Shown here piece by piece: positions 10,417 to 19,816 of a DNA stretch of 54,716 bases. The notes below the pieces were generated by a model. It searched no databases. It had not been told where the DNA came from and saw nothing but the letters and a program-made list of their open reading frames with translations. The position numbers and the translations under genes are program-made. The DNA comes from Streptomyces sp. NBS 14/10 (GTDB lineage: Bacteria; Actinomycetota; Actinomycetes; Streptomycetales; Streptomycetaceae), in contig NZ_NCSM01000014.1 of the NCBI RefSeq assembly GCF_002224125.1, positions 1 to 54,716 of the forward strand, in the 5' to 3' direction. Positions within the stretch are counted from its first letter, which is position 1, and every line of letters starts with the position of its first letter.

Positions 10417-10610
10417 GCGGCGCGCGGTCACGCTCCTTGCGGCGCCCCGGCCGTGACGTCCCGTCGCTCTGATGTCCTGTCACCCCGCGCCCTTCCGCCC
10501 GCCGGGGCAGCCGGGGCCGTCACGGGTGTGGCGTGAGCGGCGTGACGTGAGTGACGCCTGCCATCGCCGTATGCGTGCTCCGTACGGCGGACGCGGGTAA
10601 TCTCGCCCTC

Positions 10611-13487
10611 ATGGCCTCTCGTACGTCCGGCAAGGGTTCCCAGAGCACGGCGGGCACCTCGAAGAAGCGCGCCGGGCAGTCCGGGGGCGCTGCCAAGAAG
10701 GCACCCGCGAAGAAGGCGGCTGCCAAGAAGGCGCCTGCCAAGAAATCCGCCGCGCCCGCGAAGAAGGCCGCGCCGAAGAAGGCCGCCGCCAAGGCCGCGC
10801 CGCCCAAGCCGGCGCCCAACCCCACCAGCGGTGTGTTGCGCGTGGCGCGCGCCGTATGGATGGGCCTGGCCCGCGGCGTCGCGGCGCTGTTCCGCGGCAT
10901 AGGGCGCGGCGCGAAGGGGCTGGACCCGGCCCACCGCAAGGACGGCAGCGCGCTGCTGCTGCTCGCCCTGGCCCTGATCGTCGCGGTCGGCACCTGGTCC
11001 AATCTCCAGGGCCCGGTCGGCGATCTGGTCGAAGTGCTGGTCACCGGCGCCTTCGGCCGGCTCGACCTGGTCGTGCCGATACTGCTGGGCGCCATCGCGG
11101 TCCGGCTGATCCTCCACCCCGAGAAGCCGGAGGCGAACGGACGGATCGTCATCGGCCTGTCCGCCCTGGTGATCGGCGTCCTCGGACAGGTCCACATCGC
11201 CTGCGGGGCGCCGGGGCGCGGCCAGGGCACCCAGGCGATCCAGGACGCGGGCGGTCTCGTCGGCTGGGCGGCGTCCCGGCCGCTGATCCTCGCGATGGGC
11301 GAGGTGCTGGCTGTACCGCTGCTGGTGCTGCTCACCGTCTTCGGGCTGCTGGTCGTCACCGCGACGCCGGTCGCCGCCATCCCGCAGCGGCTGCGCCGGC
11401 TCGGCGTCAAGCTCGGCCTCGTACGGGAGCGCCCCGCCGAGTACCAGGCCGACGACGAGGACTACGGGGCCTACGACGACTACGACCCCTACGGCGCCGG
11501 GGAGTACGCCGAGGAATGGCGCGAGACGCCCGCCAGACGGCCTCGGCGGGCCTCGGCGGGCCAGGGGGGCCCGCAGGGTGCCGGCGACCCGGAGCGGGCC
11601 GAGGAGGAGGCGCTGCGCAAGCGCCGGCGGACGCGCCGCGCGCCGTCCGCGCAGCCGCCGCTCGACCGCCCGATGGACGCCGTGGACGTGGCGGCCGCCG
11701 CTGCCGCGGCCCTGGACGGGGCGGTGCTGCACGGCGTCCAGCCCTCACCGCTGGTCGCCGGGCTCAGCAGCGGGATCTCCACCGACCGGGGCACCGGGTC
11801 CGATACGGGCGCGGTGCCGGGTGCGCGCGACGCCGAGCAGACCGGCAAGGCGGGCGCCACGGCGGGCAAGCGGAAGCGGCCCGATCGGCCGAAGGGGCCA
11901 GACGGGGCCGATGAGGGGGAGCAGGCGGCCGTCGTCCCCGACCTGACCCGGCCCGCGCCCGAGCCCTCCGAGCCACTGCCGCCGCGCGCCGAGCAGCTGC
12001 AGCTCTCCGGCGACATCACCTATGCCCTGCCCTCGCTCGAGCTGCTGGAGCGCGGCGGCCCCGGCAAGAGCCGCAGCGCGGCCAACGACGCCGTCGTCGC
12101 CTCGCTGTCGAACGTGTTCACCGAGTTCAAGGTGGACGCGTCCGTCACCGGCTTCACCCGCGGCCCGACGGTCACCCGCTACGAGGTCGAGCTGGGCCCC
12201 GCGGTGAAGGTCGAGCGGATCACGGCGCTGACCAAGAACATCGCCTACGCCGTCGCCAGCCCCGATGTGCGCATCATCAGCCCGATCCCCGGCAAGTCCG
12301 CCGTGGGCATCGAGATCCCCAACAGCGACCGTGAGATGGTCCGGCTGGGGGACGTGCTGCGCTCGGCCGACTCCGTCGGCGACGACCACCCGATGATCGT
12401 CGCGCTCGGCAAGGACGTCGAGGGCGGCTATGTCGCGCACAACCTGGCGGCCATGCCCCATGTGCTGGTGGCCGGCGCCACCGGCTCCGGAAAGTCGTCG
12501 TGCATCAACTGCCTGATCACCTCGGTCATGGTGCGCGCCACCCCGGACGATGTGCGGATGGTGCTGGTCGACCCCAAGCGTGTGGAGCTGACCGCGTACG
12601 AGGGCATCCCGCATCTGATCACGCCGATCATCACCAACCCCAAGCGCGCCGCCGAGGCCCTGCAGTGGGTCGTCCGGGAGATGGACCTGCGCTACGACGA
12701 CCTCGCGGCGTTCGGCTTCCGGCATGTGGACGACTTCAACGCGGCGGTCCGCGCCGGCAAGGTGAAGCAGCCGGACGGCAGCGAGCGCGAGCTCAAGCCC
12801 TATCCGTATCTGCTGGTGATCGTCGACGAGCTCGCCGACCTGATGATGGTCGCGCCCCGGGACGTCGAGGACTCGATCGTCCGCATCACCCAGCTGGCCC
12901 GCGCGGCGGGCATCCATCTGGTGCTGGCCACCCAGCGGCCGTCCGTGGACGTCGTCACCGGCCTGATCAAGGCGAATGTGCCTTCACGGCTCGCCTTCGC
13001 CACCTCCTCGCTGGCCGACAGCCGGGTGATCCTGGACCAGGCCGGTGCCGAGAAGCTGATCGGCAAGGGCGACAGCCTGTTCCTGCCGATGGGCGCGAGC
13101 AAGCCGGTCCGGATGCAGGGCGCCTTCGTCACGGAGGAGGAGGTCGCCGCCATTGTCGAGCACTGCAAGGCACAGATGGCGCCCGTCTTCCGCGACGACG
13201 TCACCGTCGGGACGGCGAAGAAGAAGGAGATCGACGAGGACATCGGCGACGATCTGGACCTGCTGTGCCAGGCCGCTGAGCTGGTCGTTTCCACACAGTT
13301 CGGGTCGACGTCGATGCTCCAGCGCAAGCTGCGGGTCGGCTTCGCCAAGGCGGGCCGGCTGATGGACCTCATGGAGTCGCGGGGGATCGTCGGCCCGAGC
13401 GAGGGATCCAAGGCGCGCGATGTCATGGTCAAACCGGATGAATTGGATGGAGTGCTCGCGGTGATCCGCGGGGAGGCTCACCCGTAA
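10611..13487 (+). CDS. ftsK: FtsK/SpoIIIE DNA translocase
   Basis: The 958-residue product moves chromosomes through the closing septum, here the sporulation septa of aerial hyphae. The first 65 residues are an Ala/Lys-rich basic segment with repeated APAKK. About four membrane segments follow (roughly 105-255, for example [15 protein letters not shown]), then a charged linker (about 280-455). The motor has Walker [10 protein letters not shown] at 622-630 and Walker [12 protein letters not shown], with the FtsK signature [11 protein letters not shown]. The C-terminal gamma domain carries the winged helix around [23 protein letters not shown] 10611 is the first start after 194 non-coding bases and has only a weak ribosome binding site. 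A weak hairpin lies just past the stop near 13492-13517. Confidence 0.96.
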   Translation: MASRTSGKGSQSTAGTSKKRAGQSGGAAKKAPAKKAAAKKAPAKKSAAPAKKAAPKKAAAKAAPPKPAPNPTSGVLRVARAVWMGLARGVAALFRGIGRGAKGLDPAHRKDGSALLLLALALIVAVGTWSNLQGPVGDLVEVLVTGAFGRLDLVVPILLGAIAVRLILHPEKPEANGRIVIGLSALVIGVLGQVHIACGAPGRGQGTQAIQDAGGLVGWAASRPLILAMGEVLAVPLLVLLTVFGLLVVTATPVAAIPQRLRRLGVKLGLVRERPAEYQADDEDYGAYDDYDPYGAGEYAEEWRETPARRPRRASAGQGGPQGAGDPERAEEEALRKRRRTRRAPSAQPPLDRPMDAVDVAAAAAAALDGAVLHGVQPSPLVAGLSSGISTDRGTGSDTGAVPGARDAEQTGKAGATAGKRKRPDRPKGPDGADEGEQAAVVPDLTRPAPEPSEPLPPRAEQLQLSGDITYALPSLELLERGGPGKSRSAANDAVVASLSNVFTEFKVDASVTGFTRGPTVTRYEVELGPAVKVERITALTKNIAYAVASPDVRIISPIPGKSAVGIEIPNSDREMVRLGDVLRSADSVGDDHPMIVALGKDVEGGYVAHNLAAMPHVLVAGATGSGKSSCINCLITSVMVRATPDDVRMVLVDPKRVELTAYEGIPHLITPIITNPKRAAEALQWVVREMDLRYDDLAAFGFRHVDDFNAAVRAGKVKQPDGSERELKPYPYLLVIVDELADLMMVAPRDVEDSIVRITQLARAAGIHLVLATQRPSVDVVTGLIKANVPSRLAFATSSLADSRVILDQAGAEKLIGKGDSLFLPMGASKPVRMQGAFVTEEEVAAIVEHCKAQMAPVFRDDVTVGTAKKKEIDEDIGDDLDLLCQAAELVVSTQFGSTSMLQRKLRVGFAKAGRLMDLMESRGIVGPSEGSKARDVMVKPDELDGVLAVIRGEAHP

Positions 13488-13677
13488 GGAATCGGCGGGC
13501 AACCGTTTCCCCTGCCGATACGTCAAGTTGAGGGAGGTGGCAAAGCGATGTCCCACGATGGTGGTCATACGGCAATCCTGATGGCGGACAAACTCCGTCC
13601 TCCCGCTTGCCCGACCCTTTCGCCCCACCCCTAAACTGAACCTCCAGCAGGTGGCTACACGCTCGAAAGGCGCCCCC

Positions 13678-14511
13678 GTGTCCATCGGCAACTCCCCCGG
13701 CAACTCGCCAGAAGACGACCGGCCTTCGGTCGGCCGCGCCCTCCAGCAGGCCCGCATCGCCGCGGGGCTGACCGTCGACGAGGTCAGTACGACCACCCGG
13801 GTGCGCGTTCCCCTGCTGCAAGGCATCGAGCAGGACGACTACGCGCGGTGCGGCGGCGACGTATACGCCAGAGGGCATATCCGCGTGCTCGCCCGCGCCG
13901 TCGGTCTCGATCCGGACGCCCTGGTCGCCCAGTACGACGCCGAGCACGGAGGCCGCCCGGAGCCGACCCTGGCGGCGCCGGTGTTCGAGGCCGAGCGGAT
14001 CCGCCCCGAGCCCCGCCGCCCCAACTGGACGGCCGCCATGGTCGCGGCGATCGTCGCGGTGGTCGGATTCGTCGGCTTCACGCTCTTCAGCGGCGAGGAC
14101 GGCGGAAAGGGGGACGGCCGCTCCACGGTCGCCGAGGAGAGCACGACGGCCAAGCCGCCGACGACCAAGCCCACCGCCAAGCCGACCCCCACCAAGCCGG
14201 CCGACCAGAAGCCCGAGCCTTCTGACAGCGCCATCGCGGGTGTTCCGGCGGACAAGGTCACGGTCAGGCTGACCGCGGAGAACGGGCAGAGCTGGATCTC
14301 CGCCCAGGACCACAACGGACGGCTGATCCACGAGGGCCTGCTGCGCCAGGGCGACTCCAAGACCTTCAGCGACAGCAAGCGGATCGATCTGGTGCTCGGC
14401 AACGCCCAGGCCATCAAGCTGTTCGTGAACGGCAAGGAGGTCAAGGATCTGGCGGCCAACGGGCAGGTCCAGCGGCTGAGCTACACCAAGGGAGATCCCG
14501 AGGCGGGCTGA
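13678..14511 (+). CDS. RodZ-like membrane protein with helix-turn-helix and DUF4115 domains
   Basis: The 277-residue product has an N-terminal Cro/CI-like helix-turn-helix (about 15-90; GRALQQARIAAGLTVDEVS), one membrane segment (about 120-140; VAAIVAVVGFVGFTLF), a Thr/Lys/Pro-rich linker, and a C-terminal beta domain of the DUF4115 type. This is the layout of RodZ, which links MreB to the wall machinery; the actinobacterial form is not well studied. GTG 13678 is chosen because AAAGG lies seven bases upstream. GTG 13651 would add nine residues but has no ribosome binding site. It lies between ftsK and rimO in a same-strand run. Confidence 0.85.
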   Translation: MSIGNSPGNSPEDDRPSVGRALQQARIAAGLTVDEVSTTTRVRVPLLQGIEQDDYARCGGDVYARGHIRVLARAVGLDPDALVAQYDAEHGGRPEPTLAAPVFEAERIRPEPRRPNWTAAMVAAIVAVVGFVGFTLFSGEDGGKGDGRSTVAEESTTAKPPTTKPTAKPTPTKPADQKPEPSDSAIAGVPADKVTVRLTAENGQSWISAQDHNGRLIHEGLLRQGDSKTFSDSKRIDLVLGNAQAIKLFVNGKEVKDLAANGQVQRLSYTKGDPEAG

Positions 14512-14574
14512 GCCGACAGCCGGACGGGAGCCCTGGCAGCGGGAGGTGTCGGCGCGACGAAGTAGTCTGAGCCC

Positions 14575-16155
14575 ATGTCCGAACGCCGCACCGTCGCCCT
14601 TGTCACTCTTGGCTGCGCCCGTAACGAGGTGGACTCGGAGGAGCTCGCAGGCCGCTTGGCGGCGGACGGCTGGGAGCTCGTCGAGGAAGCCGCCGATGCT
14701 GATGTCGCCGTCGTCAACACGTGTGGATTCGTAGAAGCGGCCAAGAAGGACTCGGTCGACGCCCTGCTGGAGGCCAACGACCTCAAGGACCACGGCCGCA
14801 CCCAGGCCGTGGTCGCCGTCGGCTGCATGGCCGAGCGGTACGGAAAAGAGCTGGCGGAGGCGCTGCCCGAGGCCGACGGGGTGCTCGGCTTCGACGACTA
14901 CGCCCATATCTCGGACCGGCTGCAGACCATCCTGTCGGGTGGGATCCACGCCTCGCACACGCCGCGCGACCGGCGCAAGCTGCTGCCCGTCAGCCCGGCC
15001 GAGCGGCAGGGGGCCGCCGAGGTCGCCCTGCCGGGCCATGCGCAGGCCGAGGCCGCCCCCGCGCCCGAGGACCTGCCCGTGCCCGAGGATCTGCCCGCGG
15101 GCGTGGCCCCTGCATCCGGGCCCCGGGCCCCGCTGCGCCGCAGACTGGGCAGCAGTCCGGTGGCCTCCGTCAAGCTGGCCTCCGGCTGCGACCGGCGGTG
15201 CTCCTTCTGCGCCATCCCGTCCTTCCGCGGGTCCTTCATCTCCCGCAGACCCTCCGACGTACTGGGCGAGACACGCTGGCTGGCCGAGCAGGGCGTGAAG
15301 GAGATCATGCTGGTCTCCGAGAACAACACGTCGTACGGCAAGGACCTCGGCGACATCCGGCTGCTGGAGACGCTGCTGCCCGAGCTGGCCGCGGTGGACG
15401 GCATCGAGCGGATCCGGGTCAGCTATCTCCAGCCCGCCGAGATGCGGCCCGGGCTGATCGACGTGCTCACGTCGACCGAGAAGGTCGCGCCGTACTTCGA
15501 TCTGTCCTTCCAGCACTCCGCCCCCTCGGTGCTGCGGGCGATGCGCCGCTTCGGGGACACCGACCGCTTCCTGGAGCTGCTGGACCGGATCCGGGCCAAG
15601 GCGCCGCAGGCGGGTGTCCGGTCCAACTTCATCGTCGGCTTCCCCGGCGAGACCGAGGACGACCTGGCCGAGCTGGAGCGGTTCCTCGGCGCGGCCCGGC
15701 TGGACGCCATCGGCGTCTTCGGGTATTCGGACGAGGAGGGCACCGAGGCCGCGACATACGAGGACAAGGTCGATCCGGACGAGGTCGCCGAGCGGCTGGC
15801 GCATATCTCGCGGCTGGCCGAGGAGCTCACCGCGCAGCGGGCCGAGGAGCGTCTTGGCGATGTGGTCGAGGTGCTGGTCGAGGAGTCCGGTGACGCGTAC
15901 GCCGCCGAGGACACCGACGGCGCCGGCGGCGCTTATGAGGGGGTGGGATCCCTGGTGGGCCGCGCCGCCCACCAGGCGCCCGAGACCGACGGCCAGACCC
16001 TGCTGACCATGTCCGGGAGCGGTCCGGTGCCCGCCGTGGGGCAACTGGTCACGGCGAAGGTGGTGGCGACGGAAGGCGTGGACCTGGTCGCCGAGGTGCT
16101 GGAGCAGGGGGAGCCGCCGGCGGGCGGCGCGTGTTCCGAGGAGGCCGGCAGATGA
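14575..16155 (+). CDS. rimO: Ribosomal protein uS12 methylthiotransferase RimO
   Basis: This radical-SAM enzyme adds a methylthio group to an aspartate of ribosomal protein uS12. The 526-residue product has the N-terminal MTTase domain ([33 protein letters not shown]: three cluster-binding cysteines), the radical-SAM motif CDRRCSFC, and a C-terminal TRAM region. At about 155-185 it carries an acidic, Pro-rich insert not found in shorter homologues. Start ATG 14575 is the first residue of the conserved MTTase fold. The stop overlaps the pgsA start by four bases, so the two are translationally coupled. MiaB at 42484 is a paralogue; the LGCARN motif marks this one as RimO. Confidence 0.94.
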   Translation: MSERRTVALVTLGCARNEVDSEELAGRLAADGWELVEEAADADVAVVNTCGFVEAAKKDSVDALLEANDLKDHGRTQAVVAVGCMAERYGKELAEALPEADGVLGFDDYAHISDRLQTILSGGIHASHTPRDRRKLLPVSPAERQGAAEVALPGHAQAEAAPAPEDLPVPEDLPAGVAPASGPRAPLRRRLGSSPVASVKLASGCDRRCSFCAIPSFRGSFISRRPSDVLGETRWLAEQGVKEIMLVSENNTSYGKDLGDIRLLETLLPELAAVDGIERIRVSYLQPAEMRPGLIDVLTSTEKVAPYFDLSFQHSAPSVLRAMRRFGDTDRFLELLDRIRAKAPQAGVRSNFIVGFPGETEDDLAELERFLGAARLDAIGVFGYSDEEGTEAATYEDKVDPDEVAERLAHISRLAEELTAQRAEERLGDVVEVLVEESGDAYAAEDTDGAGGAYEGVGSLVGRAAHQAPETDGQTLLTMSGSGPVPAVGQLVTAKVVATEGVDLVAEVLEQGEPPAGGACSEEAGR

Positions 16156-16787
16156 GCGGAGTCCCGGCCTCCGCCGCGGGGGGTCACCACCGGGCGGCCG
16201 CGGCCGCCCGGCCCGCAGGGCTGTGGAACATCGCCAACATCCTCACCATGATCCGGCTGCTGCTGGTGCCCGGGTTCGTGTTGTTGATGCTGCACAACGG
16301 CGGGTACGACCCGGCCTGGCGCTCCTTCGCCTGGGCCGCGTTCGCCATCGCCATGATCACCGACCTCTTCGACGGGCACCTGGCCCGCCGGTACAACCTG
16401 GTCACCAACTTCGGCAAGATCGCCGACCCGATCGCCGACAAGGCGATCATGGGCGCCGCGCTGATCTGTCTGTCGGCCCTGTCCGACCTTCCGTGGTGGG
16501 TCACCGGAGTGATCCTCTTCCGTGAGATCGGGATCACACTGATGCGCTTCTGGGTGATCAAGCACGGGGTCATTCCGGCCAGCCGCGGCGGGAAGATGAA
16601 GACGCTCGCGCAGGGCATCGCGGTCGGCATGTACATTCTGGCGCTCACCGGACCGCTGGCCACCCTGCGCTTCTGGGTGATGGCCGTGGCCGTGGGGCTC
16701 ACCGTGCTCACCGGCCTCGACTACGTCCGGCAGGCGATCGTGCTGCGCCGGGCCGGGCTGGCCGCGGAGCGGGAGTCCGTGGGATGA
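16152..16787 (+). CDS. pgsA: CDP-diacylglycerol-glycerol-3-phosphate 3-phosphatidyltransferase
   Basis: The 211-residue membrane enzyme makes phosphatidylglycerophosphate from CDP-diacylglycerol. The CDP-alcohol phosphotransferase motif D-x2-DG-x2-AR-x8-G-x3-D-x3-D is complete, from [10 protein letters not shown] to ADPIADK. Several hydrophobic segments follow (for example [24 protein letters not shown]). ATG 16152 is preceded by GAGGAGG seven bases away and overlaps the rimO stop as ATGA. GTG 16131 would add seven residues and is less likely. Its own stop overlaps the cinA start in the same way. Confidence 0.92.
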   Translation: MSGVPASAAGGHHRAAAAARPAGLWNIANILTMIRLLLVPGFVLLMLHNGGYDPAWRSFAWAAFAIAMITDLFDGHLARRYNLVTNFGKIADPIADKAIMGAALICLSALSDLPWWVTGVILFREIGITLMRFWVIKHGVIPASRGGKMKTLAQGIAVGMYILALTGPLATLRFWVMAVAVGLTVLTGLDYVRQAIVLRRAGLAAERESVG

Positions 16788-17335
16788 CCGGGGAACACGG
16801 GGGAAATGGGGGCATCGGGGGTGTCGGGGGAGTGGCGGCCGAGGCGCTGGGGCTGCTGGAGGGGCACGGGGAGACGATCGCCGTCGCCGAGTCGCTGACC
16901 GGCGGGCTGCTGGCCGCCGAGCTGACCGCCGTACCGGGCGCGTCCCGCTCCTTCCGCGGCTCGGTGACCGCGTACGCCACCGGACTCAAGCGGGATCTGC
17001 TGGGTGTGGACGGTGCCCTGCTCGACGCCCGCGGGGCCGTGGACGCGGAGGTCGCCCGGCAGATGGCGCAGGGTGTGCGGCGGGTGCTGGGCGCGGATTG
17101 GGGTGTGGCGACCACGGGTGTGGCCGGGCCCACACCGCAGGACGGACAGCCCGTGGGCACGGTCCATGTGGCCGTGGCGGGGCCGTCCGGGGCGGCCACC
17201 GAGGTGGCGCTGAGGCTGGCCGGAGACCGTGCCGGAATCCGTGGACAGACCGTGGAGGCGGCGGTCAAGCTGCTGTTGGGGGAATTGATCGCGACTGCGA
17301 GGGCACAGGATACGGAACAACGCGGGGGGATTTGA
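16784..17335 (+). CDS. cinA: CinA C-terminal-domain protein (nicotinamide-nucleotide amidohydrolase family)
   Basis: The 183-residue product consists of the CinA C-terminal domain alone: TIAVAESLTGGLLAAELT, the VTAYATGLKRDLLGV segment and TTGVAGPTPQDGQPVGTV. This domain deamidates NMN in other bacteria (PncC), returning pyridine nucleotide to NAD synthesis. The N-terminal molybdopterin-like domain of full CinA is missing, as is usual in actinomycetes. The first 17 residues are Gly-rich. ATG overlaps the pgsA stop (ATGA), so rimO-pgsA-cinA is one operon. Confidence 0.9.
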   Translation: MTGEHGGNGGIGGVGGVAAEALGLLEGHGETIAVAESLTGGLLAAELTAVPGASRSFRGSVTAYATGLKRDLLGVDGALLDARGAVDAEVARQMAQGVRRVLGADWGVATTGVAGPTPQDGQPVGTVHVAVAGPSGAATEVALRLAGDRAGIRGQTVEAAVKLLLGELIATARAQDTEQRGGI

Positions 17336-17444
17336 TGTTTGCAGCCCTGAGTGAACACGACATCGCTCCCCGCACGGGCGCAGCAAGAGGCGGTACGGTG
17401 GGGCGTGAAGGATCCGGATCCGAGGTCCGAGGAGGGAGCCAGCG

Positions 17445-17828
17445 ATGATTCTGCTCCGTCGCCTGCTGGGTGACGTGCTGCGCCGGCAGCGCCAGCGCCA
17501 GGGCCGTACCCTGCGCGAGGTGTCCTCCTCCGCCCGGGTGTCCCTCGGCTATCTCTCAGAGGTGGAGCGCGGCCAGAAGGAGGCGTCGTCCGAGCTGCTG
17601 TCCGCGATCTGCGACGCACTGGACGTCAGGATGTCCCAGGTCATGCGAGAGGTGAGCGACGAGTTGTCGCTCGCGGAGCTGGCGGAGTCGGCGGCGGCGA
17701 GCGAGAAGGTGCCCGCACCGATGCGGCCCATGCTCAATTCGGTTTCCGTGACGTCCGTGACGGGTGTCCCGGAGGAGCGGGTGACCATCAAGGCGCCCGC
17801 GGAGGCTGTGGACGTGGTCGCGGCCTGA
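17445..17828 (+). CDS. clgR: ClgR-type XRE regulator of Clp protease and stress genes
   Basis: The 127-residue product has one Cro/CI helix-turn-helix (about 8-65). It reads closely like mycobacterial and streptomycete ClgR ([20 protein letters not shown], then [11 protein letters not shown]). Gene order ftsK-pgsA-cinA-clgR agrees with that identity. ClgR activates clpP1P2, clpC and lon in Streptomyces. The product ends in Val-Val-Ala-Ala, consistent with the ClpP-dependent turnover reported for ClgR and PopR proteins that end in Ala-Ala. GGAGGG lies eight bases before ATG 17445. A 109-base gap after cinA leaves room for a separate promoter. A strong hairpin follows the stop. Confidence 0.88.
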   Translation: MILLRRLLGDVLRRQRQRQGRTLREVSSSARVSLGYLSEVERGQKEASSELLSAICDALDVRMSQVMREVSDELSLAELAESAAASEKVPAPMRPMLNSVSVTSVTGVPEERVTIKAPAEAVDVVAA

Positions 17829-17875
17829 TCGCCGTGGTGCCCTGGTGCGCCGCACCCTGACAGCGAAGAGCTTTT

Positions 17876-17908
17876 GAGCCCCGGTCGGTAGTACACCGAC
17901 CGGGGCTC
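17876..17908 (+). terminator. Strong hairpin after clgR
   Basis: GAGCCCCGGTCGGT (17876-17889) pairs over 14 perfect bases with ACCGACCGGGGCTC (17895-17908), with a five-base loop. It lies 48 bases after the clgR stop and separates it from dps. Confidence 0.9.
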
Positions 17909-17952
17909 GACGTTTGCCCGGTCGCGCACGGGTGACTCTATGGGAAGGTGGA

Positions 17953-18019
17953 GGGGGCTTAAAAGCCCTCAAATAGTTCAAAAGGTATTCAAAAAACAGT
18001 CAACAGGTCGAAAAGGAGG
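17953..18019 (+). promoter_or_regulatory. A/T-rich leader with palindrome before dps
   Basis: GGGCTT-AA-AAGCCC (17955-17968) is a perfect inverted repeat. It is followed by three TCAAA elements at 17969, 17978 and 17989 in a stretch far richer in A than the rest of the window. AAGGAGG at 18013-18019 is the dps ribosome binding site. The palindrome may be an operator or a small hairpin; no sigma factor motif is clear. Confidence 0.4.
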
Positions 18020-18025
18020 AGATGG

Positions 18026-18505
18026 ATGTCTGTGGTGAAGAGCCCGCTCTCGGAGGAGAACCTCAAGGTCGTCGGCGACGCGCTGCAGGGTGCCCTCGTT
18101 GACCTCGTCGATCTGGCGCTCGTGAGCAAGCAGGTCCACTGGACCATCGTCGGCCCGCGTTTCCGTTCGGTGCATCTGCAACTGGACGACGTTGTCAGCA
18201 CCGCCAGGGCGCACGCCGACACCGTCGCGGAGCGGGCCTCGGCGCTCGGGGTGCCCCCGGACGGCCGTGCCGCCACCGTGGCCGCGACCAGTGGCATCGA
18301 GACGGCCAGGACCGGCTGGACCGAAGACAGGGATGCGGTGCGGGCCCTGGTGGTCGGTCTGGGATCCGTGATCACCCGTATGCGGGACCGCATCGAGGCC
18401 ACGGCCGAACCCGATCCCGTGACGCAGGACATCCTCATCGGGCTCACGCGTGATCTGGAGAAGCACCACTGGATGTTCCAGGCGGAGAACGTCAACGGCC
18501 GCTAG
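18026..18505 (+). CDS. dps: Dps-family ferritin-like protein
   Basis: The 159-residue product has the Dps four-helix fold. The intersubunit ferroxidase site is recognisable: KQVHWTIVGPRF, HLQLDDVVSTARAHADTVAERASALG, with the His, Asp and Glu ligands present. The C-terminal helix EKHHWMFQAEN is typical of streptomycete Dps proteins. Dps dodecamers store iron and protect or compact the nucleoid. The basic or acidic tails of some Streptomyces Dps proteins are short here. Genome position matches the S. coelicolor Dps encoded near clgR (dpsC, from memory). AAGGAGG lies six bases before ATG 18026. Confidence 0.93.
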   Translation: MSVVKSPLSEENLKVVGDALQGALVDLVDLALVSKQVHWTIVGPRFRSVHLQLDDVVSTARAHADTVAERASALGVPPDGRAATVAATSGIETARTGWTEDRDAVRALVVGLGSVITRMRDRIEATAEPDPVTQDILIGLTRDLEKHHWMFQAENVNGR

Positions 18506-18669
18506 CCCGGTCGCCCGGGGCGGCGGTGGTCCCCCGGTGCTGGGTGCGGGGTCGGAGAGGCTGGGCAGACTTCAGGGGCGCGGGATGTCTGACACGCGCC
18601 CATGAGCCTTCCGTGCGCCCTCCCGTCGTCCGTGAGCGGGCGTCTAGCGTCGGCCGAAGGAGGCAGTCG

Positions 18670-19035
18670 ATGGCAGCCGTGGGAGGGGCCGACAACCAGC
18701 GCCGCGGACCGGTCCGGTGGGCGGTCGCGCTCGCTCTCGGCGGGGTGTGGTGGTGGGCGGTGCTGCGGCTGGCCGCGGCGCCGGAGCAGACCGGGCCGGT
18801 CGAGGGGGCGTTCACGGCGGGCGGCTGGGGTCTGAGTCTGCTGCCGGTGCACTGCGGTCCCTCCCGGGGGCGGTCGGTGCGCCGGATCGCGTCGGGGCCG
18901 CGGTCGCGGCCGGGGCCACCAGGGCCGGGGTCGCAGGGGCCGGGGTCGCAAGGGCCTGGGTCACCAGGGTTGGGGTCACCAGGGCATGGCGACGCCGCCG
19001 TTCGGACGCAGGATCTGGCCGGTCATGAAGGATGA
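18670..19035 (+). CDS. Small hypothetical membrane protein with collagen-like tail
   Basis: The 121-residue ORF begins with ATG 18670, six bases after the excellent ribosome binding site GAAGGAGG. It has one membrane segment (about 16-36; WAVALALGGVWWWAVLRLAA). The first 65 codons have strong G/C third-position bias. The C-terminal part, from about residue 82, is a Gly-Pro-Gly-Ser repeat from five 15-base units and overlaps the last 60 bases of the convergent SDR gene. The N-terminal part looks real. The tail may be recent repeat expansion that has carried the frame past an older stop. I do not recognise a family. Confidence 0.55.
   Translation: MAAVGGADNQRRGPVRWAVALALGGVWWWAVLRLAAAPEQTGPVEGAFTAGGWGLSLLPVHCGPSRGRSVRRIASGPRSRPGPPGPGSQGPGSQGPGSPGLGSPGHGDAAVRTQDLAGHEG
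18913..18987. repeat. Five 15-bp tandem units over the SDR gene 3' end
   Basis: Units start at 18913, 18928, 18943, 18958 and 18973 with a core like GGGTCACCAGGG. The last unit contains the final three codons and stop of the minus-strand SDR gene (stop at 18976-18978), and the adjacent unit repeats that stop in the same frame. On the plus strand the units encode a Gly-Pro-rich tail. Confidence 0.9.
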
Positions 19036-19749
19036 GGCGTCGGACGCCAGGTGCAGCACGGCGTGCGCGACGTCCGTCGGTTCGCCCACCCGCCCCAGCG
19101 GAGTGCGCCGCACCATCGGCTCTTCCGCGAGGCGCTGCTCCTCATCGCTGTGGCGGTCGGTCATGGGTGTGCGAATCCACCCGGGGGCGACGGCGTTGAC
19201 GCGGATGCCATGACGGCCCACCTCGGTGGCGAGGGTCTTGGTGAGCTGGACGACGGCGGCCTTTGTGACGCCGTAGCAGAGCAGGCCGGGCGCGCCGGTG
19301 TCGATGGCGCCGGAGGCCATCGTGACAATGGTGCCGCCGGTGCCTTGCTCGATCATGGCGCGGGCGGCCGCCTGACAGCCGTACAGCACCCCCTTGAAGT
19401 TGACCGCCAGGACGCGGTCGAGGTCGGCGTCGTCCGTCTCCAGAACGGTGCTGCTGTGCATGATTCCGGCGATGTTGGCCATGATGTCGAGGGCTGCGCC
19501 GGTGCGTATGGCGGCCACCGTGGCGGCGATCTGCGCGCGGTCGGTGACATCGAGGGTGTGGGCGTGGGCGCTGCCACCGGACGCGGTGATGTCGTCGGCT
19601 GTCCGTTGCGCGCCCTTGCCGTCCAGGTCCGCGCAGTGGACGGTCGCGCCGGCCTCGGAGAGCAGGGCGGCGCTGGCCCGGCCGATTCCGCTGGCCGCGC
19701 CGGTGACCAGTGCGGTGCGGCCGGTGAGGTCGTACGCGGTGAGGGTCAT
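18976..19749 (-). CDS. Short-chain dehydrogenase/reductase (SDR family)
   Basis: The 257-residue classical SDR has the NAD(P)-binding motif TGAASGIG, the NIAG motif (ANIAGIMHSS), and the catalytic triad with Ser 13 residues before Tyr in the CYGVTK motif. The PGWIRTPM segment follows. The Asp in VHCADLDGKG after the second strand suggests NAD(H) preference. Substrate is unknown. ATG 19749 is chosen; TTG 19785 would add 12 residues. Neither has a good ribosome binding site, so the transcript may be nearly leaderless. The gene ends inside a tandem repeat and converges on the small membrane-protein ORF. Confidence 0.85.
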   Translation of the reverse strand: MTLTAYDLTGRTALVTGAASGIGRASAALLSEAGATVHCADLDGKGAQRTADDITASGGSAHAHTLDVTDRAQIAATVAAIRTGAALDIMANIAGIMHSSTVLETDDADLDRVLAVNFKGVLYGCQAAARAMIEQGTGGTIVTMASGAIDTGAPGLLCYGVTKAAVVQLTKTLATEVGRHGIRVNAVAPGWIRTPMTDRHSDEEQRLAEEPMVRRTPLGRVGEPTDVAHAVLHLASDASSFMTGQILRPNGGVAMPW

Positions 19750-19816
19750 GGCGTGACCGTACGACTGGATCTGACGGGTCGTCAATTAGTTGGTGAATCG
19801 GCGACGGTCGGGGCGG

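Noticed and set aside
17270..17444. ClgR binding boxes upstream of clgR
   Set aside because: Candidates such as CGC-GACT-GCG and CGC-ACGG-GCG have a four-base spacer, whereas the recalled consensus has five. GTTTGC and GTGAAC are eight bases apart. None fits well.
18502..18951. Minus-strand ORF of 149 codons opposite the small membrane-protein gene
   Set aside because: It is almost only Pro and Arg, has no ribosome binding site and is the mirror of a better-supported plus-strand frame.
18913..18987. CRISPR-like array
   Set aside because: The 15-base units are contiguous with no spacers and overlap coding ends; no cas genes are present.
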